Shown: positions 53,601 through 63,944 of the stretch, one piece after another | Numbering within the stretch: position 1 is the first letter of the stretch | Layout of the letters: the number at the start of each line of letters is the position of its first letter | From: Chrysopilus asiliformis | Lineage: Eukaryota; Arthropoda; Insecta; Diptera; Rhagionidae | Direction: 5' to 3' | Assembly (NCBI GenBank): GCA_964034945.1 | Contig: OZ035961.1 | Span: forward strand, 42,188,184-42,252,183 | Length of the DNA stretch: 64,000 bases | Made by a program: the position numbers and the translations under genes | Notes under the pieces: generated by a model | Databases searched by the model: none | What the model was told of the DNA's origin: nothing | What the model saw: only the letters and a program-made list of their open reading frames with translations

Positions 53601-56600
53601 ATTACATTTTATGTTATGTTATGCTACATTTACACGAATGACAAATTTGTCATTTTTTTCTTGTCATTATGTTAATTCCCGTGTAAATGGCATAGTTTTT
53701 GTAATTTTTTCTGTCAGAAATGTCAATCTCTCATAAAAGAATGAACTTGTCCATTCTTTTATGCCAGATTGTCATTCGTGCAAACGCAATATTAGTTATG
53801 ACAAAAGTTGAATACTAAAGTTGTCATAACTAATATTGCGTTTGCACGAATGACAATCTGGCATAAAAGAATGGACAAGTTCATTCTTTAATGAGAGATT
53901 GACATTTTCTGACAGAAAAAATTACAAAAATTATGCCATTTACACGGGAATTAACATAATGACAAGAAAAAAATGACAAATTTGTCATTCGTGTAAATGT
54001 AGCATTATGATGATAAAATTTTCTCTTCATAAAATGAAAATAAAATTTTACAAAAATTCGTATTCTGTAAGGGTTGAATAAAATAATTTTATCGTTCATT
54101 TTACGAACCTTTAACATAAAAGATTTAGTACATTTCGGAGTGAATTCTATTACTTTTTGAACAGCTGGTCGAGTGACAGTAAAAAAATTCAAAGTTTTGT
54201 TTCCTTTAAAGATTTTTTTTGCGGAGAAAGCTAAATAATTCGACTAAATGTCAGACAAAAATGATACCAACATCCATTTTCTACTTTGTTTTTGTTGTTG
54301 ACCGTTATTTTATAATTATTTTTGTGATTGTATAACTAGGCTTTTCGGTCGAAATTTATATTAAAATGAAAACGCTGGTTTTTAACTTTTTTGCTGCTCT
54401 AGGTTTTGGTAAATTTATTTCATCATCTTCAGGATCCATATAGTTAATTGATACAGTTTAAAATATTTAACATTTTATGAACAGAAATAAACAGTTTAGC
54501 GAAACATTTTATTGTCAGTTAAGTGTTGAACACTAATACGAAATATTTCGTACAGTAGCAAAAAAATTAAAAACCAGCGTTTTTATTTTAGTATAAATTT
54601 CGACTGAAAAGCCTAGTCACAAAAATCCATTTTTTTACATATCAACGTAATCCTTACAGGACCTTTCATTAGAGTTATTGAAATTGAAACGCCGGATTCG
54701 TAATCAGCGACCCCGAAAAGCTCTTAATGCAATTTTTTTCGAGAAAAATTAGAAAAAAGAAATTTTTGTTATCCTTACAGGACCTCCCGTTTAGAATTTT
54801 GAAATTCCAACATCCAACTCGTGATCATCGACCACGAAAACCCCCTAAAGCCAGTTTTTCGGAAACAAAATGAGAAAAAGGACATTTGCGTTATTCTTAC
54901 AGGACCTTCCGTTTCGAATTTTTAAGATCTAACATAGCTAAAAACCTGCTCCTGGCAAGTTCATTTTGCAAAAAAAAACGCGTAAAAATCGGTCCAGTAG
55001 TTTTTGAGTTTTGTAATCTCAAACAGACAGACAGAAACCAGACAAACATCCATTTTTATATATATAGATTTGAAATTTCACTCGTGAAACGTCACACTTC
55101 AAATGTCAAATGGCATAAAAGATGATAAAATGATTATAAAAGGTACTATCTCGGAGCTTTTATGTTATGAGTCATAACAGGAAAAATTTTATGTTATAGC
55201 GCGTAACATAAAATGAAATTGTACTTACAGAATACCAATCGAGGTAATTATGTTATTTTAAGACATAACATAACATAAAATGATAAAATTTTCGTTATAG
55301 AATACGGCCCATTATGCCTAATATTTGATATAGCTACTCTTAAATCTTCGTCTAAATTAGTAAGTCTTGCGCGTTTCTTAGTTTTTATATTGGTTAATGT
55401 CGAGAAACCGAGCTCACACAAATATTTCGCGGAGCACTCGTAACAAGCTCGCGGAGCACCGGTTAAGAATCACTGCTCTAGCTCAATTCTTTCGAAAGTT
55501 ATCGTGTTCGCGTAGAGACAGATATGCACAAACCAAAATCTTTTGTCATCCCAAACACCCTGGTGTAATTCATTTTTGTGTACGACGATTGGTTCGATGC
55601 GTATACTAAAAGGGTATACTAAATTCTCGACAAATCGAACCTCGATAACTCGAATTCCCCGATAACTCGAAGTTTCGTCGGTTCCCGTCATCTTCGACTT
55701 ATCCAGGTTCCATTGTATACTCTTATATGATTCTCATCTATACATGTAGGGTTATTTAAATTTTGTTTTTACAATTATGAGAGTTGGCAAGACGTTGGAG
55801 AAAGAGAAAGAAGGAGTCCGAATCCAGTTGTCGTGTAGATAAGTCGCATTTATGTAAAAGTCGGAGAAATAAATATTGATTAATATACAATACGAACTTG
55901 GTTGTCATTATTTCCCACATACATATAATAAAACTGTAATTTTTTAAATTTTGGATTTTCTTAGAAATTTTAATATACATCGATGTATTTTATCGTCATT
56001 ACACATATTTTTAACTAAATTGATTAAAGAAAGCGAATGGGGAGACATGTTTGAAAATGGAACAGGAAATGGAATGCACGGAGCACTTGTAAGCAAAGAT
56101 GTGGATTTAGCCATTAGTGGGGTGTTTGGATGGTATTATAAATTTTTTGATATCTCAGAATCGATAACCAGAAGTGCCATTACCATTCTCGCGCCAAAAC
56201 CAAGGTAAATAGTTGCATTTCTTGTAGTCAAACTCAAGATCGAAAACACAAGATTTTACACAGGCTCTACTCACCGTTTTTAGTTGCTTCTCTACCATTT
56301 ACTAAATCAGTATGGATCACACTTGTTGTAACAATTAATACTTGCATCCTTTTATACTTTTTTAGTAAATGCTGCTTGTGGAGAATACACAAGTGACAGA
56401 AAAAAATTAATTTGTTTGATTGCTTTATAATTACAAATTTAGAAGTTATCGCTGTTTTTGCTCAACAGTCTCTGCCGACAATGGAGTAAGTTCAATTAAT
56501 TTATAAATTCTTAATAGTAGATAATTTTCCGAAAAAATTTAAAGAATATTAACCCATTACCACCCACCTTACTCAATCGAGTACATCGGATATAAATATA

Positions 56601-58088
56601 ATTTATGGTAGCTGAAATCGATTTTCAGGCGAAACCAAACTGATCTTTATTTGCATTTACAAACAGATCACTTTCGCTTCGCATGAAAATCGGCTTAAGC
56701 TACTTTAACTTATTAGCACAAATTTTTTTTCCAGAATTTTTTTCTTTTATATCTTTTGTAAGAAAATAGTTTTTGTGATAAAAATATTCAGTGGTTTTCT
56801 CATGGGCATTAATGTGTTAAAACCAAAATATTTAAGGCAAAATATTTTAAGTCGATTTTCAGGCGACTCCGAAGTGATCTATATTTCCATGTCCAAACAG
56901 ATCATTTTGGCTTCGTCTGAAAATCGATTTAAGATGATTTGTTATTTTGCTGTAGATATAATAAGTTCCTGAAAATTTGGGTGTGCAAAGCATTTTGCGG
57001 ATTCTAATAGCCCTTTAATTAATGTTTGCATGATTACTGATTTATTAAACGTACCTTAATTATTTTTTCAGCTCCAGTAATTTATGTTTACGGATCTATG
57101 TGGGATCATTATTAATAGCTGGCATCACATTAGAAAATTCTTACAGTGGATCTCTCAAATCGATTTTAACAGTCCCACTCTACTACGATCCAATCGATAC
57201 AGCAGAAAAATTTGCTATTAGTCAATTAAAATGGGGTGCACCAGATTTTGCGTGGGTGTTGCCATTATCCAATAGTGAACTCATAGTACAGCAGACACTG
57301 TTAAAAAACTTCGAAACGAGAACAAATAATGAACTAAAAAAGCTGGCTTTTTCGAGATATTATGGAATCGGAATAGAAAGATTGCACGGAGGAGATTTCG
57401 GATTTCAGGGTTATCTGGAAGCTGAAGCTTTAGAACATTTAATTGTACTACTAAGGGCCTGTTTCACCAATGCTAGATAAGTTTTATCTAGTGATTAAGT
57501 ACATATCAACGACCTTGTGCGGTAGACATAAGACATATGACAGATATTTTTTTACTAGATAAAACTTATCCAGCAGTAGTGAAACAGGCCCTAAGAAAAA
57601 TAAGTTAAATATTATGAAATAATGTATTTTGTTTTTAGATGATAAAAGATAGCGTTTATTATGATTATACAAGAGCTTTAACTGTACGTGGATGGCCCTT
57701 AATGTCAGAATTTAACAAAATAATTTTGAAAGTTTCACAATATGGATTTAACATAATATGGGAGAAAAAAGTAAATTCAAATATTTATACTCTCTACTTT
57801 GTTAACAGAAATTGAAAATTATGAAAATCTTTTTAATTTTAGGCAACTGAAAGGCTTCTGGACAAATCAATTCAACGCGGACTCAAAAAGTTAGGATCCG
57901 GTTTCATTGAAAAACCAGTCCCCGTACAACTACAAATTCAACATATTTCCGGACATTTGTTTATTTTGTTTGTAGGATATTTTTTTTCATTTTGTGCATT
58001 TTTAATGGAGCTTATGATATGTAAATTAGTTAAGTCAAGATCACCAAATCCATGGAAGCAAAATCAGACCCTTGAATTTAAATTGTAA
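50681..58088 (+). CDS. Divergent ionotropic receptor, copy B, one in-frame UGA
   Basis: Ten exons: 50681-50738, 50799-51013, 51075-51228, 51283-51518, 51575-51701, 56030-56204, 56264-56485, 57072-57444, 57639-57770, 57843-58088. They join in frame to 646 codons including TAA. Exons 2, 3, 4, 5, 7, 8 and 9 have exactly the same lengths as in copy A. S1 reads LYPDKLRDLQGQEL, LFDGSEALLILEFCK and EWGDMFENGTGNGMHGAL; M1 follows LPFTKSVW; M3 has SYSGSLKSILT; M4 is in SGHLFILFVGYFFSFCAF; the tail is longer than in A. Codon 366 (56394-56396), in the loop after M1, is TGA where copy A has CGT (Arg). It is followed by C, the leakiest stop context. It is either an early pseudogene or a read-through receptor; the rest is open. 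Intron 5 is 4.3 kb of nested transposons. The exon 6 acceptor is TTAAAG. Confidence 0.75.
52054..52292. mobile_element. hAT-type MITE, 239 bp
   Basis: Ends CAGGGAAACGCAACT / AGTTGCGTATCCCTG; exact 8-bp duplication CTCTAGAT (52046-52053, 52293-52300). GC-rich right half (GGGCCGC words). Non-coding. Confidence 0.85.
53624..54006. mobile_element. Foldback element with arms of about 180 bp
   Basis: Left arm from GCTACATTTACACGAATGAC to about 53803; the right arm is its near-perfect complement ending near 54006; loop about 16 bp (AAGTTGAATACTAAAG). No coding content. Confidence 0.8.
54335..54617. mobile_element. MITE with about 60-bp inverted repeats
   Basis: CTAGGCTTTTCGGTCGAAAT at the left and its near-complement at the right; arms continue through AACGCTGGTTTTTAA. 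283 bp. Confidence 0.7.
54618..55070 (-). repeat. Dispersed repeat, related to 26060-26400
   Basis: Shares, in inverse orientation, ATCCTTACAGGACCT-type blocks (three times here), a TCGGTCCAGTAGTTTTTGAG motif and CAGACAGACAGAAACC with the sequence beside copy C. It ends TATATATATAGAT. Confidence 0.6.
56616..56929. repeat. Two direct copies of an 80-bp hairpin in IR-B intron 7
   Basis: 56616-56695 and 56851-56929 share TCGATTTTCAGGCGA, TGATCT, AAACAGATCA and TGAAAATCG. Each copy is itself a hairpin, since its two halves are complementary. Copies are about 235 bp apart in the same orientation. Confidence 0.7.
57455..57591. mobile_element. Harbinger-type MITE in IR-B intron 8
   Basis: GGGCCTGTTTCACCAATGCT and near-complement GAAACAGGCCC; TAA duplicated (57452-57454, 57592-57594). 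137 bp. It begins 10 bp after the exon 8 donor, and the intron is 194 nt instead of 58 nt in IR-A. Confidence 0.8.
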
Positions 58089-60045
58089 TCATTTCAATTT
58101 TTATATTGGCCCGTATGCATTTTTTAATAATTTTCCTTTTAAATCTCAATCTTCTCAAACTATTAACAACATTTTTAATCAAATTTGTATTATTTTTCAA
58201 TATTTTTTTAGAATTTGGTAAATTGTAATTACATTTAATGCCAACATTATTATGCATACATTTTATATGCTTTTTGTACTAACTTTTTATCCCAGTTCTA
58301 AATTTCGATAATTTTTAATACTTTCTGTATTAAATTTCAATCCTCTCAAATTATTACCCACATTTTAAAAAAAAAATGTATTTTTTTTCAATATATTTTT
58401 TTAATTTCTCCTTCCATTATAATTCATATATAGTCTGCGACATTCGAATATACAAGGCAAAAGAAAAGTTTAAAAAATTGAGGTTTTATAAAAATCAAAG
58501 ATTATTTAATATTAAATTTAAAAAAAAATATTTGATTTGAACAAAATTAGTATTTTTTAAAAATAGTGCATTTGCATTACATCGTAATAGGAAAATGCCT
58601 TTTAAAAAATTATGCTGCTGTATTAAATTTCAATAAAAAAGAGTGTTAAAATCAAGAACTAATATCGATTACATTATGATAAAAAATATCTGATATAAAC
58701 AGCACATGTCTTTCTTATACAAAATCTACGTTTCTGCACAACTTTTGTGACGAATAAAATATTAGTTTACATAAAAATATGAATTTTTATTTCACAAAAT
58801 CCAAAATATCGAAAAGGCTAAAAATATTGTGAAGACAATATAAGGTTTATTTAGGACCCCGATAAAATTCACTAAAATACAAATTCATCACTAAGAAAAA
58901 ACTACTAAAACTTTTTTAACCAATTTTTTTTTGTAAATGATGAATATGAATAAAACTACTCCGTGAGAAAGCTTTTCTTTGTATGAAAATTCCGCTCTAT
59001 TAAAAACATTTTTTGAATATATAATTTAAATAAATCGAATTGTCCGAATTTTTGTAAAAAATTCTCAAAAACACGATTTTTTACTTATTAATCAACGAGG
59101 TTTGGTTTTCAAGAAATTACTGATATTAATATAAGTTTACCGAAAGGTCACAGTCTAATTGAATGTTCCAAAAATGTCATTTTATATACGAGTAGGCTAT
59201 TTGCAAATAAAGGTCAAATCCAAAGTAGTAATTAGAACGTATTTTCCTGAGTCTAGTTAAATAATTAGTAAAGAAACCTTTCCTGAAATAATAACACAGA
59301 TCAACACAATTTTTGAGTCTGGGTACTGCATACTTGATTCTCATTCCTCGTTAGTTCTAAACACCAGCAGCGGTATTGTGATGGCGATTTTTTTGATTGG
59401 AATACCATACTTAGATCTAGAGAATCCTTTATATAGTTTATAATACAAAAAAATGTATTAATCTCGCTTGAATTCAGTTAAAATTTGCAAAACAGCAACC
59501 AAAAACAACTTTATGATTTAAATTTCTCATATTCTGTAATAAATTTGTATTAAATATGTACCAGATTTCACTTGGTAAATTACAATACCGAATTGCTCAA
59601 AGGTGAAGTGGAAATGACTCACCGTTTTCGAGAAAATTATGAAAAACTATTTCGTTGGTGAAAGAGGAAGAAATAGTCCAATTTTACGCGTTCAAGAAGC
59701 CATTTACGAGAAACACTACTTTACAAAATTACAAGTCTCTAGCTCAATCAGTTCGAAAGTTCACGGACGGACAGACAGATGAGCGGACATGCGGAAATCA
59801 AAATCTTTAGTCATAGACTACAAAGATGTGGGAACTAATGTCGTATTTAACCACATTATCTTTGTACAATGATGGTAATACTATCAACTGATTCGAACGC
59901 GATTCTGAGGAAAACTTGATGAGTATCAGTTGAATATTATCACTTCTATATCGCCATCGTATCAGTATTGCATCAACTACAATTAGTCAACTCCCATAAA
60001 GTTTTACAAAACAGCGATATCGGAGTCAGATTGTTCTCAGTAGCA
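58089..60045. other. Spacer between receptor copy B and the second hAT MITE
   Basis: AT-rich. 58680-58850 is a member of the dispersed repeat at 12165. 59600-59815 (minus) is a fragment of the diverged DINE-like subfamily (TCAAGAAGCCATTTACGAGA, CAAGTCTCTAGCTCAATC, short GACGGACAGACAGA). No gene recognised. Confidence 0.45.
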
Positions 60046-60053
60046 GATAACAG

Positions 60054-60625
60054 TAGACATGGGTAACGCAGTAATATTTCGTGCGCTGATACAGTAGCGC
60101 AAGCGCAGTACACTGTATCAACGCAGTGCGTTAACGCAATTCCGCCATATGGCACACCGGTTGGAACCATCGTCATTATGGCTGGGCTTTTTTGCCGCGC
60201 TGTCAATTCGTTGTGTGAAACAGTCAATTTTTCGATTAAGAGGAGGAACAAACAAAATAACTCAATACTGCGCTGTGTATGATATGTATTTACAATAGAC
60301 ATGAGATACAGTGCTGAGTTGAGTTACTGCGCTAACAAGACCCATGAAAAGAGAATATGTACATAACAAGAAATTGTATTTTTGGGCTTGTCTATAAGTC
60401 AATGTGCGAGAAAGCAAGACAAGGCGATATTTCCCCTCTATCGTATTGAATACATATGTAAAAATTTCCCCAACAGTTGGCTCAATAACCAAGTTGTTTC
60501 GTTTGACTCGTTTGCGTTATGTGCGCCATTGCGCTACTAAAATTTTTATTCGCGTATCAGCGCACATAGCGCAGTATACTGTATCAACGCAATGGCGCAA
60601 CGAGGTGCTGCGTTACCCATGTCTA
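60054..60625 (-). mobile_element. hAT-type MITE, 572 bp, copy 2
   Basis: Same ends and exactly the same length as 5480-6051, opposite orientation, few differences. The 8-bp duplication has one mismatch: GATAACAG (60046-60053) and GATGACAG (60626-60633). Confidence 0.85.
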
Positions 60626-60687
60626 GATGACAGTGTGGCATCTGCATAAGAAAATTGTTATAGAAAGAAAACTATTTATCCTTTTAA

Positions 60688-60923
60688 CACGTTGGCTACC
60701 AGCCAAAAAAACGCTTACTCCGCTAGTATACACTGGGAAAAAACGCAAAAATAATTTCTGTACTTTGTGAGTCACCAGTGAACACAGACAAAAACGAACT
60801 CCATGCTCCACAAAAAAACCCCTTTATACCGCACGAGCGACTGCACTCAACCATGGAACTTGAGAAACTGACGGTAATGACAATAGTGTGTGTACACCGG
60901 TGACTCACATGGTAGCCAACGTG
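60688..60923. mobile_element. piggyBac-type MITE
   Basis: TTAA on both sides (60684-60687, 60924-60927); ends CACGTTGGCTACCA / TGGTAGCCAACGTG. An internal GTGAGTCACC motif is repeated. 236 bp, non-coding. Confidence 0.75.
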
Positions 60924-61247
60924 TTAATATTACTGAATGTGTTCTTCACAGTTCCTGAAAATGAGTGTTCGGTAAGGACCATTCTCATTTTTTAAATATT
61001 TTTCGACCTGGGGAAACAGAAAATAACAAAAAAAATTTAATTTGTTGAACTGTGTAATAAACGATTAGGCCACCCATTAAAGTCCAAAATATAAATAAGC
61101 TATGTGTAATTAAAGGTAATAAAATATCTCTTATTTATAAGGCTATATTAATCAAATTTTCTTGATACTTTAATGTATGTTACATGAAGTATTCCATGGC
61201 CAAATTATTTTTTATTTCCTTAATAGGCGGAAATTCAGGATTTCGAT

Positions 61248-62684
61248 ATGTCGATTAATGCAATAAGTTATAAATCGGATATTCGTTGGCTTGTGAAATT
61301 TCTAAGTAAGTTTCCAATTCTTCTGTTGTATAAAAATTGTAATTGGCATCTCAATTTATTTTAGTTAACAGTTATTTCATCAATTTAAACAGTATCGTTA
61401 TTGTGCATAATTCGAAAAATTCTTCAGATCTTCAAAACGACTACTTGCTAGGAATACAATGTGCCTTAAAAGACCACTCAATACACCAAACTATTATCGT
61501 ACACTGGTTAAATACTGCGTTGGTAGATAAAAACGGATTTTATATGATTTGTTGCTGAAGAATGTCGAACTTGGGTCACAGGTAAGAATATGTATCCATA
61601 ATACTACAATAAAGATTTTTTCATAGGAAAGTAATTTGAGTGCTATTTTAGGGATATATCACAGTGCTAAAAAATACCGAAGAATTTATTTCAGCGAAAT
61701 ACAATGCAACAGAATCTTCAGTTGTAAGGCAGAAGGATAAACTTTTCCTTTTTTTAATCGAGAATGAAGATAAAGACCGAATTTTTCACCAAAAATCGCT
61801 AAAGCGTACAATATTCTACACAGATTATCAAAAATTACTAAAAATAATTTGTTTTCAGTGTATCCACATCATTTAGTTGTACAGCCGGATTACCAGGGCG
61901 ATTTTAATCTATGGACACAGAAATTTAGCGGAATAAAGAACAATAATGAAGCGATATTAATTAATAAATATCTTACCAAAAATCTTACATTCGCTGTCAA
62001 TACGTCATTATATCCGTATAAATTTAAAAATCTTCAAGGGTTTGAACTCAATATATCCACAGCCACTTACGTACCCTACGCTTTTGTGAACTTCACAGTC
62101 AATTTTTTGGTATGAAAAATTTGGAATATTTTTTACAATGTTTTAAATTTCAGGCCACCGGAGAAGGAAATGTTGACAGTATTGGCAGATCTGATCGCAA
62201 TATCTGGTTTGACGGGACAGAGCCACCGATTCTCATCGAATTTTGCAAAATCCTAAACTGTACTCCAAAACTTTTGGTTTGTAAGTGTTAGCAATAATTA
62301 CATAAAAAATATTCCTAAAAAAATATGGAAGACACTATTTTTGTTATAAAAAGAATTGAGCATTTGTTTGTCAAAACCGAAAATGATGGATAACTTTGAT
62401 TTACTCTTGTCCGTCCGTCTTCTAGTTAATTGAATTTGTTTCAGAGGATGACAATAACTCTGAAACGAATTCAGCTAAAATCTTATTTATTATTATTTTG
62501 TAGATGAACCAGATAATTGGGGTGAAATTTATGAAAATGGATCTTCCGATGGATTACTCGGCGCGATATACAGAAAAGAAGTCGATATAGCAGTATGTGG
62601 CATCTTTAATTGGTATAATGATCTCTTTGACTCTTCACAAACAATCGCTAAAGCTGGAATAACTTTACTAGTGCCGAAACCATT
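61248..62684 (+). pseudogene. Divergent ionotropic receptor, copy C (frameshifted, first six exons)
   Basis: Exons 61248-61305, 61365-61581, 61652-61805, 61859-62109 (or to 62097), 62154-62280 and 62504-62684 match copies A and B in order and phase; exons 3, 5 and 6 have the lengths of A (154, 127, 181). Exon 1 reads MSINAISYKSDIRWLVKFL; S1 includes LYPYKFKNLQGFEL, WFDGTEPPILIEFCK and NWGEIYENGSSDGLLGAI. Exon 2 is 217 bp rather than 215: an extra AT in TTTTATATGATT (61541-61544) shifts the frame to a TGA at 61556-61558. Without those 2 bp the exon reads through to LLKNVELGSQ. Exons 7-10 (all membrane segments) are not found before 64000; they may be beyond the window or lost. Confidence 0.75.
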
Positions 62685-63151
62685 GTAAGTATTTTTAACT
62701 TACGTTGTTTTTAACCCATTTAGACTTACGACTAAACCAATCACTAATTTACGATTTCAGGTTAAGGGTCGTAAAAAAACCAATTTGAAAATATAAAATC
62801 AATTTTGAAGCGCGTCAATAGGGGAGCGCTGGCAGAAACGAATATCCCCTCGTAAAACCAAAACACGTGTCGCTAATTTTTCAGTCTACTAAACATAAAA
62901 ATATCAGTTTTGATCAACACAAAATTTTCGCCTCAATATTTAGACTCGGAAAAAAACATATAAAAAATATTTTTTCAAATGTCTCGAAAACGGTTAACCC
63001 TTTGCGGACGGAGGGAATTTTTTGTTAAGGAATTCAAATTGGATATAATTTTCAATACAAAATAGGCCTACAAAACACATATTTATTGAAAAAAAAAATT
63101 ATTTATTGATACTTTTCACAGATATAGGTGGTTCCATCACGCTACCACTAC
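62685..63151. other. Sequence after receptor copy C exon 6
   Basis: Should be intron 6 and exon 7 if the gene were like copies A and B, where intron 6 is 59 nt. No exon 7-like frame (LPF..VW, M1) is seen. No element recognised. Confidence 0.4.
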
Positions 63152-63944
63152 ACGGAGAAAAATGTTGTTTCTTAATTTAAGAAACATGTTACTAAACCAA
63201 TAAAAGTGGCTCAAAATTTTCAGTTACTATTATTTAGTAACATTTTTCTTGAATACAGTAACGAATTTTATGGATCACACCACCTGTTACTTAAATCAAG
63301 AAACTTGAGATTTTTACCAAAATCATATTTCTCTGTGTCAACATCATCTCGTTCCGTTACTGAAATCATGCCACTTTTGTCTTGAATTTAGTAACATTTT
63401 CCATTAAATCATCAACATTTTCAATCCGGTATTTAGTAACATTTTCCTTGAATTAAGAAACATTTTTGCACCGTGAAATTTTCGGTTACTAGAATTAAGA
63501 AACATTTTTCTTAATTTCAGCTGCTTTATAAAAATCGGTTACTAAAATTAAGAAACATGTTTCTTAAATTGAGCTGATTTTAAAAAATCGGTTACTTAAA
63601 TTAAGAAACATGTTTCTTAATTCCCACCGCTCGTTAAAAATCGGTTACTAGAATCAAGAAAATATTGTTTTAAATTTAGTAACGACAATCAATAAAATTT
63701 TCGGTTACTAGAATCAAGAAAATATTTTCTAAATATTTATCTTCTTTTATGATTCGCATATAAACAGCAGAATAGACATATAAAAGGAAAAATAATCGAA
63801 CTGAAATTAACTAATATTTAGTAAATATTAGTTAATTTTTTTGGCCATAAACCGTGCAATCGGCTTTGAGGTTTTCGGGAGAAATCCTCGAACCGATACC
63901 ATAGTTTCACTAGTTAGGAAACCTAGGGATTTTTCCGTGTACCT
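63152..63944. mobile_element. Inverted-repeat element with internal palindromic satellite
   Basis: Ends CACGGAGAAAAATG / GGGATTTTTCCGTG, with TA on each side. The interior is made of related units containing GGTTACTAAAATTAAGAAAC. Boundaries are moderately certain. Confidence 0.55.
63420..63730. repeat. Tandem satellite with palindromic unit of about 60 bp
   Basis: At least five units start TCGGTTACTA, followed by AATTAAGAAACATGTTTCTT or a variant; TTAAGAAACATGTTTCTTAA is a perfect 20-bp palindrome. Units vary in the spacer between palindromes. Confidence 0.8.

Larger units (their letters stand above)
53574..55310. mobile_element. Inverted-repeat element inserted in the hAT transposase remnant
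   Basis: Ends GGGCCGTATTCTGTAA / TTATAGAATACGGCCC, with subterminal ACATAAAATG-type words. A 3-bp ATT duplication (53571-53573, 55311-55313) is supported because removing the element restores the hAT reading frame. It contains at least two more inverted-repeat units and a dispersed repeat. Confidence 0.75.
52552..55475 (-). mobile_element. hAT element with transposase remnant
   Basis: Ends CAGTGATTCTTAACC / GGTTAAGAATCACTG, a classic hAT terminus; exact 8-bp duplication CTCTAGCT (52544-52551, 55476-55483). On the minus strand, 55435-55320 encodes YLCELGFSTLTNIKTKK and LDEDLRVAIS, the conserved C terminus of hAT transposases. After a 1.7-kb nested insertion it continues IPEICKNRQARVSL and a stop near 53525. 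The catalytic core is missing. Confidence 0.8.
52004..55625 (-). mobile_element. Diverged DINE-like element (copy K) split by two hAT insertions
   Basis: The pieces 52004-52053, 52293-52551 and 55476-55625 form one element (AAAAGCTAGAATTGCAAGGG, GGATTTTGATGTATAG, CAAGTCTCTAGCTC, then CAATTCTTTCGAAAG and a CCTGGTGTAATTCATTTTTG end). It is in IR-B intron 5. Confidence 0.65.

Noticed and set aside
63140..63730. Telomeric or centromeric satellite
   Set aside because: The repeats are confined to under 1 kb and bounded by inverted ends, which fits a transposon better.
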